Below are positions 16,391 to 25,275 of a stretch of 63,679 bases of DNA, piece after piece. A model generated the notes under the pieces. It was not told the DNA's origin, made no database searches, and saw only the letters and a list, made by a program, of their open reading frames with translations. How positions within the stretch are numbered: position 1 is the stretch's first letter; the number at the start of each line of letters is the position of its first letter. A program made the position numbers and the translations under genes. This DNA comes from Tissierella sp. P1 (lineage in GTDB: Bacteria > Bacillota > Clostridia > Tissierellales > Tissierellaceae), in assembly GCF_002266425.1 (NCBI RefSeq), contig NZ_NPMN01000025.1, positions 1 through 63,679 on the forward strand, written 5' to 3'.

Positions 16391-17740
16391 ATGAGATTAA
16401 TTAAACACATGATATTTGTAGACATACACGATAACAAAAAACTGTTGATAAACTCTTTAACAGGCACTATGGACGAAATTGATGCCCCTATTTACGAAAC
16501 ATTGTCCAAGTGGCAGGCTTGTGAAGAAATTGTAACGGAGAATGATTTGGAGGCTGAGTTATTAAGCAATCTCCAATCCAGGGGATATCTGGTAAATAAC
16601 TACGAAGAGGAAATAGCCAAAAAGAATGAAATTTTAAAGGTATTGCGCAACGATCACATTCAAAGGCAAAAAGACCAAAGATCTGTCGTCTTTGTTATGA
16701 CTTATGACTGCAACTTCAGATGCCCTTATTGCTTTGAGGGTGATGCCTATCTTAAAAAAGAGGTCATAACTCCGGAACAAATTGATGCTGCCTTGAAACT
16801 TGCGGGTGAGGGCGTAGAGTCAATATGTCTTTTTGGAGGAGAGCCGTTGCTTCCAAAAACCAGACCTGCTTTGGAACATCTTTTTAATAAGGCCCCCGAT
16901 AAAACATATCAAATTTTCACCAATGGGTATTATCTGATAGAATCCCTTGATTTACTTTTGTCTATAAATATTTCTCAAGTTTTAATCACTTTAGATGGCA
17001 GTGAAGAGTCTCACAATAGCAGGAGGGTCTTAGCTAACGGAAAGCCTACGTTCAAGAAAATTATGGATGGTATAGAGAAGTGTTTAGAAAGCGGGATAAA
17101 TATCCGAATCAGAATGAACCTTGACAAAAACAATTGCAAGGAAGCAATTGATTTAAGAGAAAAGCTGCTTGACAGATTTTCAGGATATAAGGACAATTTA
17201 TCGTTTGAATTAGCCACACTGCTTGGAAACTCTTATGATGAACGAATTGATATAATGACTGAAATATATCATTCGGATATAAAGCACTCCTTCGAGGATA
17301 GGGAAAGAATAAACGATTTTATAACTAAAAAAAATTCAATACTGGATCACTTAGTATATGGCAGAGCCATAAATCCTTTGTACTCCTATTGCTATGCTCA
17401 CGTAGATGGCATGGCGTTTGACCCCTATGGCGATATTTATCCATGCTTGGGGTGTGTTGGCAAGGACCGCTTTTCTATAGGAAAGTATCATCCCTTAATT
17501 GAATTCAAGGAAAACTCAATACGCAACCGTAATATAGAAAAAATTCCCGAATGCAGGGATTGTACATATTCTCTTCTTTGCGGAGGAGGCTGTCCTTTGG
17601 GGTTAGATGGAAATGGTGATTTTTTCAAGCCTATGTGCTATTCCGTCAAAACTCTTTTGCATAAAGAACTCCCCTTATTTTATAAAGAAAGAGAAGAAGC
17701 TATGAAAAAAACCGAGGAAGCAGTAAATAGCGCCTATTGA
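16391..17740 (+). CDS. Radical SAM/SPASM peptide maturase
   Basis: 449 residues. The N-terminal 100 residues (LLINSLTGTMDEID) resemble the peptide-binding wHTH extension of RiPP maturases. The radical SAM [4Fe-4S] motif CNFRCPYC spans residues 107-114, with FGGEPLL at about 148-154 and LITLDGSEESHN further on. The C-terminal SPASM domain has many cysteines (SYCYAH, PCLGCVG, CRDCTYSLLCGGGCPL, MCYS) for two auxiliary clusters. Such enzymes build thioether or C-C crosslinks in ribosomal peptides; the upstream WCCAC peptide is the obvious substrate. Its codons are visibly richer in G+C than its neighbours, suggesting transfer. AGGGAGGG precedes the ATG. No exporter or protease is nearby. Confidence 0.9.
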   Translation: MRLIKHMIFVDIHDNKKLLINSLTGTMDEIDAPIYETLSKWQACEEIVTENDLEAELLSNLQSRGYLVNNYEEEIAKKNEILKVLRNDHIQRQKDQRSVVFVMTYDCNFRCPYCFEGDAYLKKEVITPEQIDAALKLAGEGVESICLFGGEPLLPKTRPALEHLFNKAPDKTYQIFTNGYYLIESLDLLLSINISQVLITLDGSEESHNSRRVLANGKPTFKKIMDGIEKCLESGINIRIRMNLDKNNCKEAIDLREKLLDRFSGYKDNLSFELATLLGNSYDERIDIMTEIYHSDIKHSFEDRERINDFITKKNSILDHLVYGRAINPLYSYCYAHVDGMAFDPYGDIYPCLGCVGKDRFSIGKYHPLIEFKENSIRNRNIEKIPECRDCTYSLLCGGGCPLGLDGNGDFFKPMCYSVKTLLHKELPLFYKEREEAMKKTEEAVNSAY

Positions 17741-17784
17741 TGGAACGGGAAATCGTCAACCCCAAAACCATAGATGCACACAAA

Positions 17785-17827
17785 AACGCTGTAATCCGTT
17801 GATACGACTGGATTTGCAGCGTTTTTT
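17785..17827 (+). terminator. Terminator of the peptide cassette
   Basis: AACGCTGTAATCC pairs with GGATTTGCAGCGTT (one bulge), followed by TTTTTT. Confidence 0.85.
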
Positions 17828-17829
17828 CT

Positions 17830-18012
17830 TATTCGATGAGCTTTATCGTTTAGAAGATCCCATTCTTTACATAGAGCCACAAATTGTTTAAATACTAAAT
17901 TTATGGCCTCTTTATTATCTTTTCTAAAGTCCGATATTGATTTTAAATCTGTAGTTAATCTTCTTAGTAGTCACATTACTTCTATATTTATTCCTTCTGT
18001 ATATCTAATACT
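17830..18012 (-). pseudogene. IS1182-family transposase remnant
   Basis: The minus strand reads SIRYTEGINIEVM, stop, LLRRLTTDLKSISDFRKD and NKEAINLVFKQFVALCKEWD. This is the conserved stretch of IS1182-type transposases (family form: EVMWLLKRL...DFKTIADFRKDN). The tryptophan expected after EVM is a TGA stop, and both ends of the gene are missing. No terminal inverted repeats are evident. It marks an old insertion beside the peptide cassette. Confidence 0.75.
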
Positions 18013-18193
18013 ACCACCATTTCTTATGATATCATGGGTAAATTGCAGCATATTCAACCTAAATTATGGCAACCAATTGTTGGATTTTCTACACGGTCTG
18101 ACGGTTCTCTTGTGTCTTTTTTCTTTTCTCTTTTATTATCTAGATATATCTTATATACTATAAATAAAAGATATTGTATTGGAGGTTTTTTAT

Positions 18194-19441
18194 ATGGATT
18201 TTCCGTTATTAAATGAATTGAAAGCTGCAAAGGAAATTATATGGTATAACGACAATTATATTAATTTTGATGAAGTTAAAGATGGACTACCTGTGTCCTT
18301 AGATGATGTACTTGAAGCAGAAAATAGACTTAAAAGGTTTGCCCCATATATAAAAAAAGTATTTCCTGAGGTAATAGATGGAATTATCGAATCACCTATC
18401 TCTGAAATTGACAAGATGAAAGGTCGAATGGAAAATGAATATAATAAAAATATATATGGCAGGCTAATTCTCAAGAGGGATGATTTACTTCCCATAGCTG
18501 GTTCGATTAAAGCTCGAGGCGGTATATATGAAGTATTAAAACATGCAGAAACCTTGGCTATAGATAATGGCCTACTAAAGCTAGAAGATGATTATAGTAT
18601 ATTAGCCGATGATGATTTTAAGAAATTCTTCTCTACTTATACAATTCAAGTAGGCAGTACAGGCAACCTTGGACTAAGTATTGGTACAATCTCTGCCAAA
18701 GTAGGATTTAATGTAATAGTCCATATGTCTCAGGATGCTAAGCAGTGGAAGAAAGATTTACTTCGCTCTAAAGGAGTTAAAGTAGTTGAATATACATCAG
18801 ATTATTCAAAGGCTGTGGAAGAAGGGAGAGCATTATCAGATAAAGATCCTAAATCTTATTTTATAGATGATGAAAATTCCAAGGATTTATTTATGGGGTA
18901 TGCTGTCGGTGGCATGAGAACTAAAAGACAGCTTGAAGATATGGGAATTGTAATCAACAAGGATCATCCTCTTTTTGTATATCTTCCTTGCGGTGTAGGT
19001 GGAGGCCCTGGCGGTGTAGCTTATGGACTTAAACTTATGTATGGAGATAATGTAAGATGCTTCTTTGCAGAACCAACTCATTCACCTGCTATGCTATTGG
19101 GTTTGGCTTCTGGGCTTCATGATAAAATTTCCGTAGAAGATATTGGTCTAGATAATAAAACTGATGCAGATGGTTTAGCAGTGGGAAGACCTTCCTCTTT
19201 TGTAGGAAAAATCATGGACAAAACATTAACTGGTGCATTTACAATTGATGACTATAGGTTATATGACTTTCTAAAAGCACTATATGAGGAGGAAAAAATA
19301 TTCTTAGAGCCTTCTGCCCTTGCAGGATTTTTAGGACCTATATTTACTTCGGAAAAATATAAAAATGAAAATATAACTCATATGTGTTGGGGAACTGGTG
19401 GAAGTTTAGTACCAGAAGAAATAAGGAAACAATTAATTTAG
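18194..19441 (+). CDS. dsdA: D-serine ammonia-lyase
   Basis: 415 residues. This PLP fold II enzyme deaminates D-serine to pyruvate and ammonia. Visible are the PLP lysine in [42 protein letters not shown], the glycine loop [14 protein letters not shown] and the C-terminal [10 protein letters not shown], all close to DsdA. The ATG at 18194 is preceded by GGAGG with 8-base spacing; an earlier in-frame TTG lies within that site. No DsdC regulator or D-serine permease is adjacent. The gene stands alone, downstream of the transposase remnant. Confidence 0.94.
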   Translation: MDFPLLNELKAAKEIIWYNDNYINFDEVKDGLPVSLDDVLEAENRLKRFAPYIKKVFPEVIDGIIESPISEIDKMKGRMENEYNKNIYGRLILKRDDLLPIAGSIKARGGIYEVLKHAETLAIDNGLLKLEDDYSILADDDFKKFFSTYTIQVGSTGNLGLSIGTISAKVGFNVIVHMSQDAKQWKKDLLRSKGVKVVEYTSDYSKAVEEGRALSDKDPKSYFIDDENSKDLFMGYAVGGMRTKRQLEDMGIVINKDHPLFVYLPCGVGGGPGGVAYGLKLMYGDNVRCFFAEPTHSPAMLLGLASGLHDKISVEDIGLDNKTDADGLAVGRPSSFVGKIMDKTLTGAFTIDDYRLYDFLKALYEEEKIFLEPSALAGFLGPIFTSEKYKNENITHMCWGTGGSLVPEEIRKQLI

Positions 19442-19445
19442 TGCA

Positions 19446-19492
19446 AAGGCAGGTAGCGTCTATTGGTGTACAGACGTTTATCCTGTCTTTAG
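19446..19492 (+). terminator. Possible terminator after dsdA
   Basis: AGGCAGG-TAG-CGTCT pairs with AGACG-TTTA-TCCTGTCT across an 11-base loop. The T-tract is weak. Confidence 0.4.
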
Positions 19493-19596
19493 GTATATAA
19501 GTTCTCTATTTTATTGCCCCCTTCTAATTTACATGAAGAAGGTGTATAATAGAGAATAAAAGTTCTTGTGCATAATAAAAGAAAGTAGGAATTACT

Positions 19597-20615
19597 ATGA
19601 AAAAAGCATTAAATTATATAATATTAGTAGGTCTTATAGGGCTTACCATATGGATTTTTGTTAGCAACAATGATTTCGATAATTTTTCTGAATTAATCAG
19701 TAGTGCAAATATCGTGCTTTTATTAATAGCAGTTTTATGTATGGTATTGTATTGGTTTTTTGAAGCTATATAATTCATAGAATGAAAAAAACCTTAAATA
19801 TTAAAAGCACCTATGGAGCGTCTCTCAAGCTTTGTATGATTGGTCAATATTATAGTGCAATCACTCCATTTTCCACTGGAGGCCAGCCTGTTCAAATATA
19901 TTCATTGGTAAGTGATGGTGTACCTGTAGGTACTGCATCATCTTTATTTGTTAATAGGTTCTTGATATATCAATTGGTAGTTACTTTCTATTCATTATTT
20001 ATGTTTATAATTAGATTTAACTTGCTTTATACTGAAGCTAAACTAGCACTACCTTTTGTAATAATAGGCTGCTTGGTTAATATCGTAATCTTAATTATGA
20101 TATTTGGATTCTTACTAAATGAAAAATTTATTAGAAGTCTCTTAAGTAAATCTATTAGAATTTTACACAAATTTAAAATAATAAAAGACATAGAAAAATC
20201 TGAAGAAAAAATGAATAATACTTTATTAGATTATAAGACAAGCGTTGAAGAGATGAAAAAAGATAAGAAAACTACATTGGAATTGATTCTAGTGTCTATA
20301 GTACAGTTGACAATTGGTTTTTCTATTACTTTTTTTGTTTATTTAGCATTAGGTTTTGAAATGGGTCATTTCTTAGATATCATTGCTATTCAATCTTTAC
20401 ATTATATGGCAGTGTCTTTTATGCCTACTCCAGGAACTGCTGGTGCGGCAGAAGGTGGATTTTATATGTTATTTAAAGTCATATTCCCTAAAAAGATCCT
20501 ATCCTTTGCCTTAATGCTATGGAGATTTATAGATTATTATTTGAGAGTTATGATAGCGGGATTAGTAACATTAATAGACTTTATATCTAGAAAGAAAAAA
20601 GTAAGCATTAATTAG
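19597..20615 (+). pseudogene. YbhN/MprF-type flippase-domain membrane protein, one frame break
   Basis: From ATG 19597 the frame reads MKKALNYIILVGLIGLTIW to ...YWFFEAI and then stops. The next frame continues IIHRMKKTLNIKS and runs to 20615. Together they give about 339 residues, colinear with the intact paralogue at 34114-35139 (shared MIGQYYxAITPFSxGxQP, SLHYxAVSFxPTPGTxGAAEGGFY). Restoring one T at about 19766 (gct-tat-ata for gctata) closes the frame. The family (lysylphosphatidylglycerol synthase TM region) flips or moves lipids or lipid-linked precursors. The break is probably a base-calling error. Confidence 0.82.
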
Positions 20616-20623
20616 ACTTATAG

Positions 20624-20666
20624 ATAAACCTCAAGAAACTTTAACTTCTTGAGGTTTATTTTTATT
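20624..20666. terminator. Strong bidirectional terminator
   Basis: ATAAACCTCAAGAA / TTCTTGAGGTTTAT, a perfect 14-bp stem with an 8-base loop and T-rich tail, between convergent genes. Confidence 0.9.
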
Positions 20667-20670
20667 ACAA

Positions 20671-21116
20671 TTAAATTTGTCCTAAGGCTCTTAGTAAAAT
20701 ATCTGCAATAATTGCTGAACCTAGATAAGTTCCAATCATTACAAAAATTGCAAGAATTACAATTCTCCATCCTGTTTTTTTAAGAGAGTCTAAATTTTTA
20801 CCAGTATAAATCCCTGCATATCCTAAAATCGGAGTGGCTAATGCTAAGAAATTAACTTTTGAAACTAGATTTGATATAGTTGCTGCTCCCGGTATTCCAG
20901 GTACTGTTAATAATGTAGATAAAGTTACAATATATGCTACACTAGGAATTTTGAGCGGTATTATCTTTGCTAGTACTATTCCTAACACTGCTATTAATAC
21001 TAATATTAATACTCCTGGAATTGCTTCTATCATATTTACTTTATAACCAACATAATTTCCCACAACTGAGATGCTGCTGTTATTAATAATATAATAATGG
21101 AATCCTTTAGTTTCAT
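20671..21116 (-). pseudogene. Small four-helix membrane protein, one frame break
   Basis: From ATG 21116 the frame reads MKLKDSIIILLITAASQL and would continue in another frame as GNYVGYKVNMIEAIPGVL to a 148-residue hydrophobic protein. A single missing base at about 21062-21066 explains the break. Its ribosome site AAGGAGGG lies in the last codons of the DUF3100 gene, whose stop is one base before this ATG, so they are translationally coupled. The pairing with DUF3100 and an M20 amidohydrolase suggests a two-part transporter for the hydrolase substrate or product; the family is not known to me. Confidence 0.7.
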
Positions 21117-21117
21117 G

Positions 21118-21924
21118 TTAATTTCCCTCCTTAGTTACAGGAACTTCTGGCAGCTCTTTATACTTCATTTTATATACCTTCTTATATAACCATTCAGCCA
21201 AAGGTAATGCTAACCATAATGACATATATAAACCATCTAAGCCGGAGAGCATATTACTTGCAGCTCCAAAAGCTGTAATCATTTCTTCCATTTCTGGAAA
21301 CATAGCTACTAAGGAGCCTACTCCAGCCGTCATCATGCTTCCTGAACCTACTCCAGAAGCCATGGCTAAAGAATAAGGATGTAAGGAAGTATTTGCAGCA
21401 AGAAAACTTGCCATTAATCCAATGAATACTGTTCCGAAAACTGTCCCTACTATATAAACTCCTAATACTCCTTGTCCCTCTTCACTATCAAGTCCAAATT
21501 TATCTCCAACTAGAGCGACATTAGGTTCTCTAGCTATTGAATGAGCTCCACCTATAGCTTCTCTTTTTAGTCCCAATAACACTGCAATTGGCACTCCTAG
21601 TAAAACTGTTCCTATATTTCCGAACTCTTGCAAAATAAGGGCAGGACTAGCAGCTAATATTTTCGGCAAAGTGGGTCCAATATTTGTACCATATTTAGCC
21701 ATTAAAAGCATCAGAGTTAAGCTTATTAAAGACCCTGCATCATCCATTTCTTTTTCTCTTGCAACATTTAAAAACTTGGGTGTCAATAGTACACCAAAAA
21801 TCATAGCATACAGCATTGGTAATAATACAATTGTTCCAATTCCAATAGGAATATTTATGACGCCAATAAATTCAGAAATAACTACTAATCCTAAAACTAA
21901 TAAATGCAGTTTTACATTCTTCAT
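21118..21924 (-). CDS. DUF3100 family membrane protein
   Basis: 268 residues, about eight membrane helices, with conserved features KREAIGGAHSIAREPNVALV, GVYIVGTVFGTVFIGL and SGVGSGSMMTAGVGS, matching DUF3100. The function is unestablished. Its ATG overlaps the stop of the upstream M20 amidohydrolase (TAATG) and GAGGTGA serves as the ribosome site, so expression is coupled. With the small membrane protein downstream it probably forms a transporter serving that hydrolase. Confidence 0.82.
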   Translation of the reverse strand: MKNVKLHLLVLGLVVISEFIGVINIPIGIGTIVLLPMLYAMIFGVLLTPKFLNVAREKEMDDAGSLISLTLMLLMAKYGTNIGPTLPKILAASPALILQEFGNIGTVLLGVPIAVLLGLKREAIGGAHSIAREPNVALVGDKFGLDSEEGQGVLGVYIVGTVFGTVFIGLMASFLAANTSLHPYSLAMASGVGSGSMMTAGVGSLVAMFPEMEEMITAFGAASNMLSGLDGLYMSLWLALPLAEWLYKKVYKMKYKELPEVPVTKEGN

Positions 21925-23126
21925 TATCTCACCTCATTTTTATTTTCATTGGCATATTTTATACCATGTAAAACCATGTTACTCATTACTGCTGAAGCAG
22001 TAATAACAGCTCTATCATCTCCATCAAATCTTGGATTGTGCCAAACATAATTCATATCCTTTTCTTTGTTACCTACTCCTAACCAAAAGAAAAATCCAGG
22101 AACTTTTTCAGTAAAAATGGAAAAGTCCTCTCCACCCATTGAAGGTATTGGATCAACAATTCCTTCCTCTCCTACTATTTCTTTTGTTGCATCATATGCC
22201 AATTTTGTTAGTTCATCATCATTAAATACAGCTGGTAAGTCAAAAATATACTCTAATTCAACATCTACCATATAAGCCTTTGCAGTGTACTCTAATACTT
22301 CCTTTATCCTTTTTGGTAACATTTGTCTTACTTGTGGATCAAAACTTCTTACAGTGCCTGACATCTCCACGAGTTCCGAAATGACATTGTTAGCAGTTCC
22401 AGAATTAAATGTCCCTATGGAAATAACTGCTGAATCTAAAGGACTTACATTACGACTAACTATTGTTTGCAAGTTCATTAACATAGCTGACGCTGCTATA
22501 ATAGGGTCCCTTGTAGCATTGGGTATTGCACCATGACCTCCCTTCCCTTTCACTTTTATTCTTATAGTGTCAACTGCTGCCATTAATCCGCCCTTTTTAA
22601 TTGCAATTTTCCCCCATGGTATCTCTGGATTATTATGGAGTCCAAATATCAAATCCGCTTTATAATCTGTAAATAGCCCCTTTTCAACCATTACTTTTGC
22701 TCCCTTATTTATTTCTTCAGCTGGTTGAAATACAAACATTACATTTCCATTTAATTCATTCTTAATATCAGATAAGATTATTGCAGCACCTATTACAGAT
22801 GAGGCATGAAAATCATGACCGCAGGCATGCATTACTCCATCTATTTTGGATTTATAGGGAACATCATTCAGTTCTTGAATCGGAAGAGCATCAATATCTC
22901 CTCTTAATGCTATTGTAGGTCCTTCTTCTTTTCCTTTTAATAAGCCTACAACACCAGTCTCCATCCCTAAATCCATTATTTCAATGCCTAATGAAACTAA
23001 TTTTTCTTTAATTTTTTCAGTAGTCCTATACTCTTTGAAACTTAGTTCTGGATACATATGAAGATCTCTTCTAAATTCAACTACTTCCTCCTCATATAAT
23101 TTTTTCAATTCTTCCAACTTTAACAT
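21924..23126 (-). CDS. M20-family amidohydrolase (peptidase/deacylase)
   Basis: 400 residues of the M20D hippurate-hydrolase/IAA-amino-acid-hydrolase type: RRDLHMYPELSFKEY at the N-terminus, metal ligands in MHACGHDFHASS, QPAEEINKGAKVMVEKG, a dimerisation insert GKGGHGAIPNATRDPI, and GGEDFS near the end. These enzymes hydrolyse N-acyl amino acids or short peptides in the cytoplasm. GAAGGAGG precedes the ATG. It heads a tightly coupled group with DUF3100 and a small membrane protein, downstream of the SHMT-like gene and a PocR-type two-component system. Confidence 0.93.
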   Translation of the reverse strand: MLKLEELKKLYEEEVVEFRRDLHMYPELSFKEYRTTEKIKEKLVSLGIEIMDLGMETGVVGLLKGKEEGPTIALRGDIDALPIQELNDVPYKSKIDGVMHACGHDFHASSVIGAAIILSDIKNELNGNVMFVFQPAEEINKGAKVMVEKGLFTDYKADLIFGLHNNPEIPWGKIAIKKGGLMAAVDTIRIKVKGKGGHGAIPNATRDPIIAASAMLMNLQTIVSRNVSPLDSAVISIGTFNSGTANNVISELVEMSGTVRSFDPQVRQMLPKRIKEVLEYTAKAYMVDVELEYIFDLPAVFNDDELTKLAYDATKEIVGEEGIVDPIPSMGGEDFSIFTEKVPGFFFWLGVGNKEKDMNYVWHNPRFDGDDRAVITASAVMSNMVLHGIKYANENKNEVR

Positions 23127-23216
23127 AATAGTCCTCCTTCTTTTATCACCCTATTTCCCAAAACCCATATCTTTTTGAACAAGTAATACAAATCTTATAA
23201 ACTATAGTTGAAGTTG

Positions 23217-24464
23217 TTAAAAATATCTTTCATATAATGGAAATCTTTGACTTATATCTAATACTTCATTTCTTATTTCATTGAGTACATCCTCATTGTC
23301 TATGCTGTTTGCAACTTTATTTATTATTGACCCTATTTCTTTAATATCCTGTTCTTTCATACCTTTTATCGTCATGGCTGTAGTTCCAATCCTAACTCCA
23401 CTAGTGACCATTGGTTTTTCGGGGTCAAAAGGTATCATATTTTTATTTACAGTGATCCCTACATAATCCAAGGCTTTTTCCAATTGTTTACCTGTCAGCT
23501 TCTTTGGTCTTAAGTCAACTAATAATAAATGTGTATCTGTACCTCCAGATACAATCCTAAATCCATATTCCGATAATACAGCTCCCAAGACTTGAGCATT
23601 TTTCACAACTTGCTTCATTAAATTTGCAAATTCTTCTGTAGAGGCACGCTTAAAGGTATATGCTTTTGCTCCCATTATGTGAAGATGAGGTGAACCTTGA
23701 GAACCTGGAAACATTGCCTTATCAATTGCCTTAGCATATTCTTCTTTGCATAATATAAACCCGCCTCTTGCACCACATAAAGTTTTAGTAGTAGTGGAGG
23801 TAACAAAGTCTGCATACTTCATAGGATTAGGATATATCTTAGCTGCCGCAAGTCCTGCTACATGGGCCATATCTGCCATGAAATATGCTCCAACATACTT
23901 AGCTATTTCAGAAATCTTTTTAAAATCAATAATCCTTGGATAAGCACTTCCCCCTGTAACTATGAGCTTTGGTTTATATTCTCTTGCAAGCTTTTCAATT
24001 TCATCATAATCAATTAATTCTGTTTCTTTATCAAGTCCATAGGCAATAAAGTTGTATATCTTTCCTGAAAAGTTTACCTTATTACCATGGGTCAAATGTC
24101 CGCCTTGATCTAATCTCAATCCTAATACAGTATCTCCTGGTTCTAATATTGCAGAATAAACAGTTTGATTTGCTTGTGAACCTGAATGTGCTTGTATATT
24201 AGCATGTCCAGCTTCATAAAGCTGTTTTGCTCTAGATATTCCTAAATTCTCCACTTTATCTATTACATGACATCCTGCATGATATCTTTTTCCTGGAAAA
24301 CCTTCTGTAGTCTTATTCGTCAAAATACTACCTTGCAGCTCTAGAACCTCTGTAGGAACATAGCTTTCAGATGCTATCATTTCGATTCCCGTTCTTTGAC
24401 GATTTAATTCTTCCTTTACCATTTGAAATAATATGGAATCTGTTGTTTTTAAAGTATCTAACAT
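23217..24464 (-). CDS. Serine hydroxymethyltransferase-like PLP enzyme
   Basis: 415 residues, full SHMT length, with EMIASESYVP, SGSQANQTVYSAIL, MADMAHVAGLAAAK and ITVNKNMIPFDPEKP. The PLP-lysine motif reads TSTTTKTLCGARGG where bona fide GlyA has T-T-T-H-K-T-L-R-G-P-R-G-G: the His before the lysine and the Arg after it are changed. That argues for a paralogue with altered specificity (another beta-hydroxy or alpha-methyl amino acid) rather than the housekeeping GlyA. It lies between a two-component system and the M20 gene on one strand, so it may act on an amino acid released by that hydrolase. AAAAGGAGAG precedes the ATG. Confidence 0.85.
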   Translation of the reverse strand: MLDTLKTTDSILFQMVKEELNRQRTGIEMIASESYVPTEVLELQGSILTNKTTEGFPGKRYHAGCHVIDKVENLGISRAKQLYEAGHANIQAHSGSQANQTVYSAILEPGDTVLGLRLDQGGHLTHGNKVNFSGKIYNFIAYGLDKETELIDYDEIEKLAREYKPKLIVTGGSAYPRIIDFKKISEIAKYVGAYFMADMAHVAGLAAAKIYPNPMKYADFVTSTTTKTLCGARGGFILCKEEYAKAIDKAMFPGSQGSPHLHIMGAKAYTFKRASTEEFANLMKQVVKNAQVLGAVLSEYGFRIVSGGTDTHLLLVDLRPKKLTGKQLEKALDYVGITVNKNMIPFDPEKPMVTSGVRIGTTAMTIKGMKEQDIKEIGSIINKVANSIDNEDVLNEIRNEVLDISQRFPLYERYF

Positions 24465-24565
24465 AATTAGTCTCTCCTTTTCATAGTTGTTATGGTATAT
24501 TATTTCAAATATTCAAATAATTTTAAATTAACTAAATCACTATTTAATTGAACTAAATCATCTAT

Positions 24566-24592
24566 TAACAAAACAGTAGCCTAAAGCTACTG
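24566..24592 (-). terminator. Terminator at the end of the response-regulator gene
   Basis: CAGTAGC-CTAAA-GCTACTG stem overlapping the regulator stop, with TTTTGTT following on the minus strand. Confidence 0.7.
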
Positions 24593-25275
24593 CTTATAAT
24601 TTTTAGGTGTATTTCCCGTTATAATTTTAAAGGTTTTATAAAAATAATTTAGATTATTAAAGCCTACTTGTGTTGCTATCTCCTTAATAGGAAGTTCTTC
24701 ATTGTACATTAATTCTATAGCTTTATCAATCCTAAATTTATTTAAATACTTTATAAAAGTCATATGAAAATATCTATTAAACAATCTATTAATTTGATTT
24801 ACACTAATATGAAAATCCTTAGCACATTGATTTAATTGAATATCATTTCTATAATTAATATTTATATATTGAAGAATATCATTTAACAATGGATTATCAG
24901 TGAATTTATATCCTATAACTCTAGCAATAGATTCCTTCAAGCTGTTAGCCTCTATAGGTTTTAATAATATATCCTTTGCTCCTAATCTCAGCGAGGACTG
25001 GGCATATTCAAAATAGCTAAATGCTGTGACCACAATAAATGTTATCGGTTCAATATAATGATTCTTTATATAGTCCATAACATCTATTCCATCACTATCT
25101 GGCATTTCTATATCCAAAAAAACTACTTCTGGCTTTAAATCAAAGATTAGTTCTATAGCTTCTCTCCCGTTTTCAGCTTCTCCCACCACTTCTAAGGTAT
25201 ATTATTTTTGCTTATTAAAAGTTTTAATAAATCTCTAGCTAATATTTCATCGTCTACAATCAATGTTTTAATCAT
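24587..25275 (-). pseudogene. AraC-type response regulator, one frame break
   Basis: The ATG at 25275 overlaps the stop of the kinase gene (ATGA). It starts MIKTLIVDDEILARDLLKLL and meets a stop after SKNNIP; the next frame continues EVVGEAENGREAIELI to 24587. A single missing base near 25194-25197 explains this. The whole is about 229 residues: receiver with phospho-acceptor D in EVVFLDIEMPDSDG and K in ILLKPIEAN, then a double-HTH AraC domain (IATQVGFNNLNYFYKTFK, GNTPKNYK). It is the partner of the PocR kinase and probably controls the SHMT/M20 genes downstream. Confidence 0.85.

Larger units (their letters stand above)
17741..18193. other. Intergenic region after the cassette
   Basis: It contains the cassette terminator, a decayed IS1182-like transposase fragment on the minus strand, and the leader of the D-serine ammonia-lyase gene (GGAGG at 18181). 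Confidence 0.7.
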
